This document shows positions 44,867-57,544 of a stretch of DNA of 64,000 nt, piece after piece (position 1 is the stretch's first letter; each line of letters starts with the position of its first letter). The stretch comes from Epiperipatus broadwayi (lineage: Eukaryota; Onychophora; Udeonychophora; Euonychophora; Peripatidae). The position numbers were made by a program, and so were the translations under genes. The stretch covers positions 13,036,364-13,100,363 of the forward strand of contig JAQFVV010000012.1 in the NCBI GenBank assembly GCA_028023455.1. The letters are read 5' to 3'. The notes under the pieces were generated by a model. That model did not search any database, was not told the DNA's origin, and was given only the letters and a program-made list of their open reading frames with translations.

Positions 44867-46131
44867 TGTTATGTTTATATGTGTATGCTAAAATACATAC
44901 ACATATAAACCTAGAAAAATAATTTAAACAATATTGTGCTTTATATATGTGGATATGTTGTAATACAAATACATTTAAAGTCTAGAATTAAGTATAATAA
45001 ATTTTAATAAAAAGTAAAATTAAAACTTATCGAGTTAGTAGATAAAAGAATTGCAGTTTTACTAAAAGGTTAATTGCGGGATTCGAACTCAGACTTTCAC
45101 ATGACACACAACTCTCAGTGCCATCTTATATTGCTGACTTACCTGATCACTAATGTGGGCTTTGAACAATCCATTATCAGATTTTCAATGAAATGAAAGG
45201 CTGAAGAGTTGTGGGTTGGAGTAGTTCGAAGCCTGTCCATTAAAGTATGAAGATTAGCTATCTTAATATAAAACTGAATACTGATTGTATATATGTGTGG
45301 AGATGGTAATCTGGACCAACTGATGTATATTGGTGATTACTTATCTTTTCAACATGTGTGTGATCAGGTGGGTCAACAATATAAGATGGCACTGAGAGTT
45401 GTGGGTTATGTGAAAGTCTGAGTTAGAATCCTGCATATATTACTTATATAAATGCAGGTGTTAAAATTGTACAATGTATTAAAAGGTTAATTATAACCTG
45501 AGAAAACAAATTAAATTCTTTAAAAAGGAATTCCATTAAAAATTAATTATTTAATATTTGAATACAAATATAATTTACATTTTATATAGTTACAAAAACT
45601 AATTAATAAATAACAGTTAAAAAGTAGATTTTATTTATGCCGAATGCATCTAGAGATATAAAATAATAATAGACAATGTCAGCAGGATCTGAATGATCAA
45701 CCAATTAGAACAGAAATTCTACTGATTAATTAAAAAAGTGAACACATGGTCTAGAGAAGAAATCAAAAGACGTTTGCTTATAGAAGCTATATGTGTGCAG
45801 ATGAACTTGCAACAACCAGGTACTGGATGTCATATGTTGGCTTAGATAGCTTCTACCATGGATAGATTCACCTCCAGATGTGACAAAGCAAGTCTAGGGT
45901 CTTAAACAGATCACACTGATCTTTATTATCATTTTAATATGTCTTCAGATCTTTAAATATTTAAGTTGTAAATAATTTGTTAATATGTATATATAATATT
46001 CATATTTTTCTGTTTGTATTATTTATGTATTAAACTATAATCCTAAGTTGTTGCAGTATTATTTTTACCAGGTGAAATTTACATAAGCCTATATCAGTTT
46101 GGTAGTATAGGGATTACTTCCAGACATAGCA
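44867..46131 (+). repeat. 3' LTR of element C, carrying a SINE insertion
   Basis: It starts TGTTATGTTTATATGTGTATG and ends GACATAGCA. Without the insertion (45076-45479) plus one copy of the duplication it is close in length to the uninterrupted part of the 5' LTR. Confidence 0.8.
45076..45479. mobile_element. 404-bp palindromic (head-to-head) tRNA-related SINE
   Basis: A perfect 13-bp target duplication TAAAAGGTTAATT (45063-45075 and 45480-45492) flanks it, and the 5' LTR has the empty site. The terminal arms of about 75 bp are inverted copies: left GGGATTCGAACTCAGACTTT...CACAACTCTCAGTGCCATC, right GATGGCACTGAGAGTTGTG...AAAGTCTGAGTTAGAATCC. Read outwards, each arm ends in a B-box-like GAGTT(C/A)GAATCC. 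No ORF is present. The long target duplication indicates retroposition. Confidence 0.8.
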
Positions 46132-46136
46132 ATTAT

Positions 46137-49100
46137 GATATAGTCCAATTCATTGGAAAATTACTTTGCTTAGTAAACTTCAAAATAAAAAAAGAGTCAA
46201 CTGCAAATATATCAAGATCATATAAAACTTGAAACAAACAGTAATCTTCCATTCATAAATGAATAGTTACCAAAGATTTTGCATGATTTTAGACAATTAA
46301 AAAATACTATAGACAAGGCTTTTGTCACTAGGCAAACACCCAAAAAAAAAAAAATATCATGAGAAAAAGTACAGCTATCTATCTTTTTTCTTTATTGATT
46401 TGGTTAAGACTTTAGATTCAATTAGTTGAAAATATTTATGGTAATATTTTAACATAAATGATTGCCCACAGAAGTTTATTCATATTATAACTATTTTAAC
46501 TAAATTAACTATATATAGGGCTGCTATTATGCTAAATTTATTGTATGGAAAGCAAGACATGGATTCACTATTTGTGTAACATAAAATCACAATTTTTTTT
46601 TTATTTAAAAACAATTTGTATTATTCTGAAAATATAATGATGAGAATGTAAAAATAACAAGTATGCTGTCCAGCTTTCTAGAAGTGATAATATTGAATCT
46701 ACAATTGTACATGATATATCTTGCTTGAATTGATATGTGAAACAGATGAAAAATGATAAACTTCCTAAAAAATATTTTATAGTGAACTTGAGCATGCTTT
46801 TTATGGGAAAAGTGTAAATCCATTTTCATTACTAAGAATATTTCTAAGATATCCTAAAGAGATGCAATATTGATTGGCTGAGCACTAGAAATACATAATA
46901 TTGTGAAGTGACTCAGAAAGAAAAGGTATCATGCAAAAAATTAAATAAATAGTCTAAAGAACTAATATATGACATCATTATCATCATCATTTTTAACCAT
47001 TATCAATCCATGCAAGATGAAGATCTCTCCAAATTCAATCTATCTTCTCTGATCTCTAGATTCTTTTCTCCACGTATATGAATATGTTTGTGTTTCACAC
47101 ATTATTTTGTATAATCATCATATAACTCACTTTTGACTTTTTGTCTCCCCCCCCCCCCCAGAATTAAAATGATAATAGTCATTTAGAAGTTGTGCTAATA
47201 ATAATATCTTTCATAGAGAGCCAATAAAATCATATTTATAGAAAATAAGATTATAACTAATTCTTGTTATTGATATTTAAGAATCTAATAAATTAATGAT
47301 GGAAGTTTACTAAAAATTAGACCTGTCAGTTTTGTTTTGTACTTCCAAAATTGGTTATTATATAACATTTCATAATAGTGGAATGCTTGTCATTTGACTC
47401 ATATATTATGATACACAATAAATTATATGAACATAGTCTAACAAGTAACATTATGAATAATAACTTGATAGACAAAGGAGGGAAAAAGATTCTATTTATC
47501 TTAACTGCAAATGTTGTGCGGCTAATTTTAGTATCAAATACAATACACTGAATGTGGATGAATATCTTAATTAACAATTAACTATGCAAATAATGATCCA
47601 GTTAGTGAAGATTAGATAAGCAATTTATTGAAGCATTCTAGTCTATAGTATCTTGTTTATTCACAAAAAAATAAATAAAAACAAATAATCAGTTGCTCTG
47701 GAGTTCATATGTATTCAACTAATTGCTGATATCACTTAATATTAATTTATTTTATGATCAGTTGATCTGGAGGTCAAGCAGAAAGATGAACACAATGATT
47801 CCATTTATTATCTAAGCTATTATTTTCTTTGAATTGGAATTGACCAAAAACTTTTATGTCTTAATTCCACCAATTACTCTAAGATAATTTGCTACAAATA
47901 TCTTAGTGGTTAATATTTCCAATTAAGACAAACCTTTGCAGATAGTTTCTAATATTGTAAAAAAGATAATAACACTACATATAAGAGAATGCTGAAACAT
48001 ATAAACAATTATGCAAGCATTAACATCCAAATTGGAATGTTTTAGCATTCTTTTATATATAGGATTTATTATCTGACATTAAATTTACTAAAGTAACATT
48101 AAAATACATAAGTTGGATATATTATTTACAAAATATAAAGGCTTTAGTCTTTTGAAAGGTTTTTTAAAATGAGTGCATAATGCACTTGCCTTGAGAAACT
48201 AAAGTAAAACTAAGTTAATTTAACTGCTGTTTATATTTGCAAGAGAAGTAATTTCATTTTCACAAACTGTTATTGTCTGAACTTGTTGACATTTAAAAAC
48301 TTTAACACCAGAGTCCTGATTTGAGTATCAACATTTGTGAAATTATTGTTTTCTTACATGTAATATCATCAGCAGACATTAAATTTACTAATAATGTATA
48401 TATAGTAATAAAAATAACAGGATGCAAATGATTAAAATAAAAGTGATGATGAACATTATAAAAATAAAATGAACATTATCCACAAATGGAAAGGCAATTA
48501 AGAAAAGAAAAATTCAGAAAAGGAAGTAATGTTTTAAATATTTACAAAGTTGAATAAATGAAACCATAGAGAGGAAAATGTGCAATTCATCAAACAATAC
48601 TTGAGTTAAAAAATAAATAAAAACTAAATAATTTATGACTTTGGAATTCATATGAAATTTGAGAACCAAAGGTGATGCTGAGTTATGATCCACCAAAGTC
48701 CCCTCTACCACTGCACTAAACTATGAATGGCAATGCTGAAATAATAAGCTATGCCATATACATGAATTAACATTTGAGAATATTCAATTATTATGGAAAG
48801 CAAATAATCAGATGACAAAATAATGTAGAGTAGAAATTCAAATATATATATATAAGTACATCTTATCCATCTATCATTCTAATTAGATAATAAATAAAAC
48901 CATGAATCAAAAGATATACATAACATAAAATGAAAAGATATACGATTTAGTAATCAATAAATAGTCATAGAACAATAAATAGATAAATAAATGGATTAAT
49001 CTACTCATATATGAGTAACATTCAAATTTATTTTTTAAACCTTTTCACATATGTCTTAATAATTTATATAATAGCTCAATGATGTCGTATTGAGTACATC

Positions 49101-50701
49101 TTATACCTATACTATGCGAGTCTTCATCAATTGAGATGTGTTAAGAAATTGCAGTAATTTTGAGATAGAAAAAAAAACTACTTCACATTTATTTTCTCAA
49201 AACACAGTGAAAATCCATGTCATAAACCAAATTACAAAAATTATTGATTTTGACTAAACAGAATTTAAGACCAATATAGAGATATTGAAGACCAATATAG
49301 AGATATTGAATTCACAGAAAATTTACACATAACGATATATATTTCATTTAATTAAATCAAAAAATATTATAATAATATTTTTTAATTTATAAACAGATAA
49401 TTATTTTTTTGTTAATTATACAAATCAAATTAGTAAAGTTAAACTTTTAGGATTACTTTTTAAATTAAAAAAAATTATAAACATTTAAAATAGACTGTCA
49501 AAGTAATAAAAATGTAAATTATATGTTAAGGATTAATGTAAGGATTAATGTGACAATATTTATTTGTATTTAGATAAGAATACAAATTAAATAATGTTTA
49601 ATAAGTCTATGCATTAAGTAAATCAACATAAATGTTAATCACAATATTTAGTTAATAAATGTCATTTGCTACCTGATCAGTAAAAAAAATAATATTTAAG
49701 AAGTCAAATTTAATTGGATACTATGGTAAGTTCAACAACAATAATGCCATAGTTTCAGATCATATTTACAGAAACAAAGCAAACCACAAACATCTTGTAA
49801 AAACTGCAAGACATTTAGAGAAATTTCATCCTATTTAAAAGAAATAAGTAGGCAATGAATGCCATGTAAAAACAATACTCTCTTAAACAAGTAAGAAGAG
49901 AATTATTTATATTTCAGGATAGTAAGCAGATTGCAACTATTTTTCAAAAACTAATTAGTATCTGGCTAATTATAAACTTAGTAAGATTTTTGTAGTATGG
50001 ATCTCCCCCCCCCCCCGCAAAAAAAAGATACTTACAAATTATTTTTTTAATTATTTCTCAAGGTGATCCTTAGCCATTTTGGATAATAAATAAGTATAAC
50101 AAAAGATATAATACTGAAATTAAAAAATATAAAATCAGTCCATCACTAGTGTAAAATTAAACCATACTATAATTTTTAAATTGACAATTTTTTTAATGAT
50201 GGCTTGAACAATTATAAGAAATGTTAATTTAAAATAACTAAAAAATGATACAGATGTCACAGATAAATTAACTAAAATCCAGTTGTTACATACTCAAATT
50301 GTAAATTTGTTAATAAAATGTATAGCCTTGGTTGTTTTCATATTTAGATCTGAAAACAAATTATTTTCCATGATTAATAATGATAAATTAGATGTATGCA
50401 TGTTAAGATTTTAGAATTTATATTTCAATTACAGATTATCTTCTACATACACAATGCTCCTTTCATTTTTATTTAAGATATATTTTAATTTATATTTATG
50501 AATATTAACTTTTGTTCAATATGAGCAATGTAGATATATCTATGACATTCTTATTTATATTGCACCTTCCACATATACAGATAGATGGGTAGGAAAAAGG
50601 TTGAATAGGAAAGTAATAAGAAAATTTTTCAATTATTCACTAATGACACACACATATATAAAAAGACATATTAAATGTTATACTTATGTCAAAATACTTA
50701 C
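46137..50701. other. Intron of the host gene, mostly unique AT-rich DNA
   Basis: Small items only: a LINE 3' trace at 46975-47080, a C-run at 47146-47159, a weak hairpin AGAGAATGCTGAAACAT/ATGTTTTAGCATTCTTT (47983-48055), a 21-bp tandem pair AAGACCAATATAGAGATATTG at 49270-49310, and a C/A run at 50004-50026. No exon or element protein was seen. Confidence 0.5.
46975..47080 (-). mobile_element. LINE 3'-end trace with (ATG)n tail
   Basis: On the minus strand, GTGGAGAAAAGAATCTAGAG ... TCTCCAAATTCAATC-complement ... ends in an AAATGATGATGATAATGATG tail. This is the same type of tail as the LINE at 13314-13953 and is expected of 5'-truncated LINE copies. It is too short for family assignment. Confidence 0.4.
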
Positions 50702-50771
50702 CTTTAATTTTTTTTTATATGCTAGAATTTGGGTTTTTAAGAGAGGTATTTTCTTATTCAAATCTGTAACT
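50702..50771 (-). CDS. Host coiled-coil gene, most 5' confident exon
   Basis: A 70-bp exon, acceptor TTTATTTTAG|A and donor TTAAAG|GTAAGT. One base completes a codon from the preceding exon. The 23 codons that follow include VTDLNKKIPLLKTQILAYKK and end in phase 0, reading directly into DAESQ of the exon at 29934-30032. Lys- and Leu-rich heptad character continues. The preceding exon, which must end in phase 2, was not found between here and the right edge. Confidence 0.75.
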
Positions 50772-52490
50772 CTAAAATAAAACAAAAATGTTCATCAAAA
50801 ACTTTAAGCCAATATGCATAAGCTCTCATTTTAACTCTATTCATGGTTAAAGTTTTAATTTATTCTACAGTAATGAACATATAAATATTATATTTCTAGT
50901 AACAATAGGATTATAACTTTATAATGAACAATAAATTCTATAATATGTTCTAATAAAGGATTAGTGCAAAATAATATTGCAACCACTAGTAATGACAAAT
51001 AAATATTATTACTCGATTCCAGTGCCATTTTCCAGAATCAATCATCTTTTTTCCACAAAATTACTTAACAAACACACACATACACACATATATAAATAAC
51101 CCATTATTCATGTGAAGCATTATATCAAGTTTTCTTATTATTACTTAATACCATCACTTTATCAATCACATTTTTCTTATAAAAAGAATAACTTTCCCTG
51201 TAAATTCAAATTTATACAATTCAACACATAAATTTCTAAATATATTGAAAACTGTTAAAATGTGCTGCAAATGAAAAATTTCAAAAAAAAGTTTATGGCA
51301 ATATTAAAATAAAATTTTATTTTCAAATTAAAAAATTCATATATAAAGTTTATTTTATTAATGAAGTTCAATTCAATAATGTTCTGCAGAAAATCTTGAA
51401 ATATCCCCTTTTAAAATAATATATAATTTAAAAAATCTGCATAATAAAGATTTTCAAATTAAAAAGTTTATTTTTTAAAAATCCATTTCCAACCCCTTTT
51501 TGAAATTACCACAATAATAATTCCTAATGAGTATGCAACTATAATAAAATATCATAATAATTACGTTAACTTTTAAAAATAAAATTTGCTTTACTGGATT
51601 ATATATTGTAACCTTTTGATTTGATAGGTTCTCTAAAAAGACAAGTAGTTTCAATAAATTTAATATAGTTAAAACTAAATATTTATTAAGTATTAGTGTA
51701 TTTCATGTAGGGTGAGTCCTAGGGGATTAATCACACATTTACTACTAAATAGTATATATTGTAACCTTATATTTAAGTGCAAAAATAAGCTTCTTCCATT
51801 TGACTTGATTATCATGGTTGGCATTTAGTATGCTTGATCCTTGTGTTCAAATTTATTAAACAGTGAGATTATAATTCCATTTTTTATTATTGTATAATTT
51901 TTTCCCCCTTCTCATTCTTTCAGATATTAGTTTTGCTCTGTTTCCAAACACTAACTTAGATAAACTGTGCTTAACCTAAAAGTGAAAATCAATAGCATAT
52001 TACTAAAAATAGTAAGACCATTTAAAAAATAAAAAAGATTATTACTCGTTTTTTTCTTTAAATAATCTTAAGAATTATTTTGGTTTAATTGACAGATTTA
52101 TTTAATTTCTTTTAAATTAATTTATAGGATAAGATAAATGCATTTTTTTTTCTTTCTTTTCATTTTTTTTAAACAGATGTGTAAATATAAAAAAATCTAA
52201 TTGGCTAAAAAAAAAAAAAAAATAGAACTGCCAAAAGAAAAAAGATTTTTTATTTTTTAAAGAGAATTGCTTAATGACAACAAGTGTATAATAACAAAAT
52301 AAAAATGTTCTTTTTTTTTTCTTTCACTGTTAAACACATACTGAAAACTTGTGAGAGAACATAAACATAAGGAAGGAAGTTAAATTAAAACTTCTCTTAG
52401 ATAATTTAAGTTGCAATATTATCAAGTATTAATAGCAGAATGTATAGCTAAATCCTAACAAATCTGTTTGGATCCACCGACTGTGAGTCT
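50772..52490. other. AT-rich non-coding DNA
   Basis: TATATTGTAACC occurs at about 51602 and 51757 (half of the palindrome noted at 3655). Long A and T runs lie at 52140-52330. No exon or element protein is present. Confidence 0.45.
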
Positions 52491-52870
52491 AGCCACTGAT
52501 AGCTTTCCACAAGGTCTACAACCGAAATGCATAGGAATTATTGTTAACTGCATCAATAGGAATAGCAGCTCTACAAGATCAGTCTATTTGAGATTTCTTA
52601 TTGTTTGCAGACTATGCTTAGCCTTGAATAAAGTTTAACCCTCATAACTTTAACACCCATGGCAGTGTAGTAAAAGTGCAAAACAAAATACTGTATTTAG
52701 CTTTGTATACATTTTGAATTCATGAATTTTTACACATATGGGAGCGTTATGTATGTGCAGAATAAAATGCAGTGTTTGAATTGAAATATAGTGTTATATT
52801 TTCACGACTTTGACACAGCTAGCGTTATATCTGTGCGGAATGCAATGCTGTTTTAACCCTTTTGTGTGCT
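52491..52870. repeat. Degenerate tandem repeat, three units of about 75 bp
   Basis: Units begin ACACCCATGGCAGTGTAG (52665), ACACATATGGGAGCGTTATG (52731) and GACACAGCTAGCGTTATATC (52811). Each continues with GTGC(A/G)(A/G)AA...AATGC(A/T)GT-like sequence. Just upstream, CTGATAG...ACCGAAATGC (52496-52530) and GAATAAAGTTT (about 52628) resemble the retroelement-end motifs at 5025 and 7621, though more weakly. Confidence 0.45.
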
Positions 52871-54484
52871 ATTGTCTGGACAACAAAGAATTAATTATAG
52901 TTTCCCTTTGAATTTATATTAGCAACAACATTGTGAGTTATCTTCTTATAATTATAATAATATTCAAAGAAATAACAACTGACCAGGAAACTATTTTAAC
53001 TGTTATAGCACTTGTGAGATAATTATTTGTCTGAACAATCATTCTTCATCCTCAACATCCAAAAATTAAAGGTAGTAAAATACTTTGATTTCAGAATAAC
53101 CCCTAAGACAAAGCCCTGTGATTCCATTAATTTCGAGGATAATTTGATTAAAATATATATTCCTTACCCCTCAAATATCATGGATTCTTGGAGAACCAAA
53201 AAATTTATGAGTGGTCCTTATAAATGAAGATGAAGCATATAATCAACTTTTAAGATTCTATGTCGTTATAACATATATATAAATTATATTTGTCGTTTAG
53301 TTTAAGAAATGTGCTATTAAATGATTGGCTAGTAGCCAATGGATATAAATAACATATATTTGAACCTAGTGTAGTAATTTAATGAACATGCATTTTGTTT
53401 TATTGTATTTTATATTATCTTATAAATATGTAAATTTCATGGTGTATATATATGATTTATGATGCAAAATAATTATTTGTTAACTTGGGTGTAGGGACTG
53501 ATGAGAGTCAATCTAGGGAACAGTGCTTGCGGAAGGGTTTCATGATTAGTTCAATGAATCTTTAATGTATCATTACCATGTAGTCTAATCCTGTGCATCT
53601 TTCTAGGGTTCTGCACTTATACTCATGTTGTAATATTTCTTCATATCATCTGATCTATGGTTGACCATTATCTCAATTGTTTCCTGTAACAGGGTTTTTA
53701 TTATATCCTTTGGTCTTGAATAACGCATGTAAAACAGCGGGTGCCTTCCAATTTGGTAGATTAATGAGGGTAATTTATTTCTATTTTATTTGAAAATAAG
53801 TATTCATATCATATTTTAATATCAGTCTGTGTTGATTGGTTAATCAGTGAAATCATTGTTACTATTGGTCGTATATCCATTAAGTTTGTTTCAATGCTGA
53901 TGGTTAATCCACTGAACAATCTGTAATTATGCTAGTTGTCTGATGATGGTTAGAAAACCCACAGGGTACTTACTGCTCATTATCTCTTATGCTGATGAAT
54001 CCTCATTATACAAATGTATGTTTGAGTAGAATTTCCATGAATTATGATACTTACACTGTTTCACTCCTCTCGATATTTGTTGCACATGTTCTGCTATCAG
54101 TCATAAAAGGGCATTTGAGTGAAATATGGTCATAATTAAATATGGGTAAATTATATGATGTCCCAACCCAGCTGAGTTAGGATTTAAATATTTTGACTTC
54201 ATATCTCATTATAATCAAATTTTCATAGGTCTATCATTTCAATTGTTATCATTGCTATTATAATGGGGTATAAGAGCACTGGTTCTGATGCATTGGAGGT
54301 GCCATTGACTGTATTTGAACCCACCCTCATCCCCATAAAAATAAAAAATCAATACATTTGTAATAAAATTTTAGATTGTATTATTTGAAACTTGTGCACA
54401 TATCCATGCACAGAAATACGTACATGTGGTATTTTATTTAATTTTATTTTGTTGATTCATTTACTTAATTTATGTACATTGTCC
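52871..54484. other. Mixed-composition region, probable decayed element, unclassified
   Basis: A 66-codon plus-strand open frame at 53027-53227 has no recognisable motif. On the minus strand about 53740-53500 reads PNWKAPAVLHA and LLQETIEIMVNHRSDDMKKY, faintly like the P-N-W-K-x-P block of some LINE reverse transcriptases, but the flanking domains are absent. GC is a little above the regional average. I cannot assign it. Confidence 0.3.
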
Positions 54485-54492
54485 ACGTAGAA

Positions 54493-54850
54493 CAGGGGTC
54501 CCCAAAACTTAAAAGCACATTCTATAATACCGGACAGGTGGCGGGCACCATTTATTTTTTCAATGTAAATTTATAGTTGGATATTGTTAATAATACACAT
54601 AATGTACAAAAAAATATTTATTTCAAAAATAAAATTTTAACATATAATTAACGTTTATGTTTTTACGCTGTAAAAGTATAGTATGCCCTACAATTTGATT
54701 ACAATATAATACAATAATTTATAAGAAATTTTAAAAATTAAATTTATATGTACAAATAAATAATTTTTTATCGTGTTCGGATAGAGGCGGGCACATGTAA
54801 AATGGTCTGTGGGCGTCACATGCCCACGGGTATAGGGTTGGGGACCCCTG
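54493..54850. mobile_element. 358-bp hAT MITE
   Basis: Terminal inverted repeats CAGGGGTCCCCAAA and TTGGGGACCCCTG are of the hAT type. The 8-bp target duplication, ACGTAGAA (54485-54492) and ATGTAGAA (54851-54858), has one mismatch, as expected for hAT elements. Sub-terminal GGCGGGCAC and GGCGGGCAC/GTGCCCGCC-like blocks are also present. There is no coding sequence. Confidence 0.9.
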
Positions 54851-54858
54851 ATGTAGAA

Positions 54859-56217
54859 CAATTGATGGTATTTTATGTTATTTATTGTTTGTGTAAATTA
54901 TGAAAATTGTTAACCAATTACTATTTTCATATTTATTGAGTCATAAATAAATGTTAATTTGATAACCTAACTTATCTGTGTCATTTCTATTAGTCACATA
55001 TAGAGTCTGAAGATCAATGTGGCAAATAGACCATACATATTAGAAAACATTTTGTCCCTGATGATGGTGTGTACCAGGTTTACTGGAACATCCTGAGAGT
55101 GTTTTAATGTCTATTCATGGGAATTTTGTGATGTATAAAATATAATAAAAAATCCCATGTACCTTCTGCATCACCACTACTTTGCTTTGTCAATTCTGGA
55201 GTATAATCCAGAGTCAGTTACCTCTATTAATACATGTGACATTAATACATAAATCATTAGTAAACTTGAAAACAAGTATAACAATTGAACCTATTTTCCA
55301 AAACTATAACAAATGGCTTATCTATCCCTAAGAGTTTCATTGCTATTGACTTAATTTGATAATTGGGTTAATGAAGAACCAACTTAAAATTTATATCACT
55401 TGTCTTCCATTGCAAAACATTTACCTTATATATCATATCTTTACTTTAAACCCGAATACATGACGAGCTACCATTTATGATGTTATGGAGCTGATATAAT
55501 TATTATTATATGGTTTAAGGGTCTGTATTCACCACATAATGATTACCAGTTTTTCCAGATTATGCCATCTTATATATGGCCTGTCTTTGGGTCTTAGACA
55601 AATAAAAATTGTAAAATAAGATCATAGTGTGGCTTTGAGAGACATCCATTGAAAGAATAATTATAAATCATAAATTAAGATATGAGAATCCTGTTTTTTT
55701 TTTTAAAAAAATCCAGTGATTAAGGAGAATTATGGTTAATTAAACAAATGATACTATTTATTTAGGTAACTTGACCTTCAAATAATGCTGCAATTAGCCT
55801 TTGCGGTGTACCCTGGCCGCAACCGGACTGTATGGTACTGGCTTTATATTGTATCATAAATTCAGTCCATTACAATCTGGGTAAGGGTTATTCGGTTCAA
55901 TAGAACATTAATTAGTAATATGGCTTTATAATTACAGTTTAAAATCAGTCATATTTGTTAAAGTCAATAATGTTATTTTAAATTATGTGTGTGAAAAGTC
56001 TTAATGTGATTGCAATTTTATTTTAAACAATTATTGAATTTATTTATTCTTTTTGGAAAATCAAAATTGTTACATTTAAAAGAAGTTGATAAAATATAAA
56101 TTAATGTGATTAAATCATTTAAATAAATATTAATTAAAAATAAATGTAAATATGATTTTAAATTTAATACTATGAATTTATACATGATAATATAAAGTGA
56201 TTAAGAAATTTTATCAA
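54859..56217. other. Non-coding DNA with a possible repeat relic
   Basis: GGTGTACCCTGGCCGCAACCGG at about 55808 stands out by GC content and resembles part of the block at 3690-4200. Otherwise AT-rich with closed frames. Confidence 0.4.
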
Positions 56218-56248
56218 TGCTATGTCTCCAGCTACAGCTGAGCAAACT

Positions 56249-56592
56249 GCAAATCTGAATAATTATTATAAAGTAAAGCAAACCAACTAATAAACATTAA
56301 ATCTTTTATTAGTGCATAATAATTACAAAACACAACAGTTATGAGAAAATGATTAATATTCCCTTCATCAAACCAATATAGACCTGGGTGTCATTTTACA
56401 TGGATTTATTTAATGCGACTGCAAATCTGAGTAATTATTATAAAGTAAAGCAAACCAACTAATTAACATTAAATCTTTTATTAGTGCATAATAATTACAA
56501 AACACAACAGTAATGAGAAAATGATTAATATTCCCTTCATCAAACCAATATAGACCTGGGTCTCATTTTACATGGATTTATTTAATGCGATT
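56249..56592. repeat. 172-bp tandem duplication spanning an LTR/element junction
   Basis: The unit starting GCAAATCTGAATAATTATTA and ending TTTATTTAATGCGA is present at 56249-56420 and 56421-56592 with a handful of differences. Each unit contains about 140 bp of LTR D followed by the first 30 bp of the TA-flanked element, so the duplication happened after that element inserted. Confidence 0.9.
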
Positions 56593-57544
56593 CACGTTTC
56601 TTTGGAAGTCGAACTCCGATAATGCTCTATTACTTTAAATAATAAATTTTGCGCACTTACGTCATATTGAAAGTAATAGCGCATTATTGGAATTCGACTT
56701 CATCTTAGTAATTTCAATATTTTCAGTGCTTTATAATAGTAAGATTTTATGCAATAATGAAATTAAAATCATGATTTCCACATTTTATGTATACCCACAT
56801 TAAATTTTACAAGATTATAATGTAAATTTGTTCAAACATTGTGCGTGTTAATTTTGCATTTTAAATCACATTCTGTTTTTGCTTTTTAAAAAAGAACGCA
56901 ATCAATTATTAATCATTTAGTGTCCGCAAGTTTATTTTTAATTATTTTCTTATTAATGACACTAATTACGAATGTGCTCTTAAATTCCAATGAGAGCTAA
57001 ATGGTTGAATGTCTCGATATCACGAGTTTCATAAACAATTAATAAAATCATCATCTCAAAGATTAATTACTAATTACGTTGTCACTAGAAAACCATGAAC
57101 ACAACATGAGAATGAAGTTGGCGCTAGTTGTATTTTCTCTTGTGAAGAATCTGATTTTTTACCAGTTTGCAAATGAACCTGTTTATCAGCAAGTAGCAAT
57201 AATAATTGAAATGTGTATAAAAAATTTCAATTACTGTACTGTAAATTATGCATAAAAATATATTGTTTTGAATAAAATTAAATATTATATATAGTTAAAA
57301 AAAGTTTGTCTTGTATCAATTTTTTTCAAATTTGAAATTTTTTATTAGTCATATTTTATTTCTTTATTTTTTTTTGCGCGAATTTTAAAGCAATTTTACG
57401 TTGGTGCTTTGCTTTTATGCGATTTTTGAAAAATCACAGTTCGTATCCCCCCTTTTTCAAGGTAAGTTACATCTATTTTTGCGCGATTTCTTTTGCGCGT
57501 GTTTTCTGAGGAACCTATCTATTGCGTAAAACGAGACCCAGGTG
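56553..57544 (-). mobile_element. TA-flanked non-autonomous DNA element, copy 2 (992 bp)
   Basis: The right end ACGAGACCCAGGTG is followed by TA (57545-57546). The left end GACCTGGGTCTCATTTTACA is preceded by TA. The other LTR of element D reads AACCCAATATACATATATATG without interruption, which fixes both ends and the TA duplication. It is oriented opposite to copy 1 at 10893-11968 and shares with it the GCGCGATTTC and GCGCGTGTTTTCTGAGGAAC subterminal region, the CACCAACG/CGTTGGTG block and the internal hairpin at 56604-56702. No ORF is present. Confidence 0.85.

Larger units (their letters stand above)
37928..46131 (+). mobile_element. LTR retrotransposon C (Ty3/gypsy type), degenerate
   Basis: It is bounded by a perfect 5-bp target duplication ATTAT (37923-37927 and 46132-46136). 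Both LTRs end GACATAGCA. The 5' LTR is followed by a likely primer-binding region TTGGCACAGTCTC. The internal part 39912-44866 has gag, a double zinc knuckle, a protease/linker piece and an integrase, but almost no reverse transcriptase. gag is interrupted by about 2.3 kb. The LTRs are interrupted by two different fold-backs, and in each case the other LTR shows the uninterrupted sequence. It is antisense to the host gene. Confidence 0.85.

Noticed and set aside
53480-53760. PNWKAP-like LINE reverse-transcriptase block on the minus strand
   Set aside because: The adjacent conserved blocks are not found in the right order, so it is noted only as an unclassified region.
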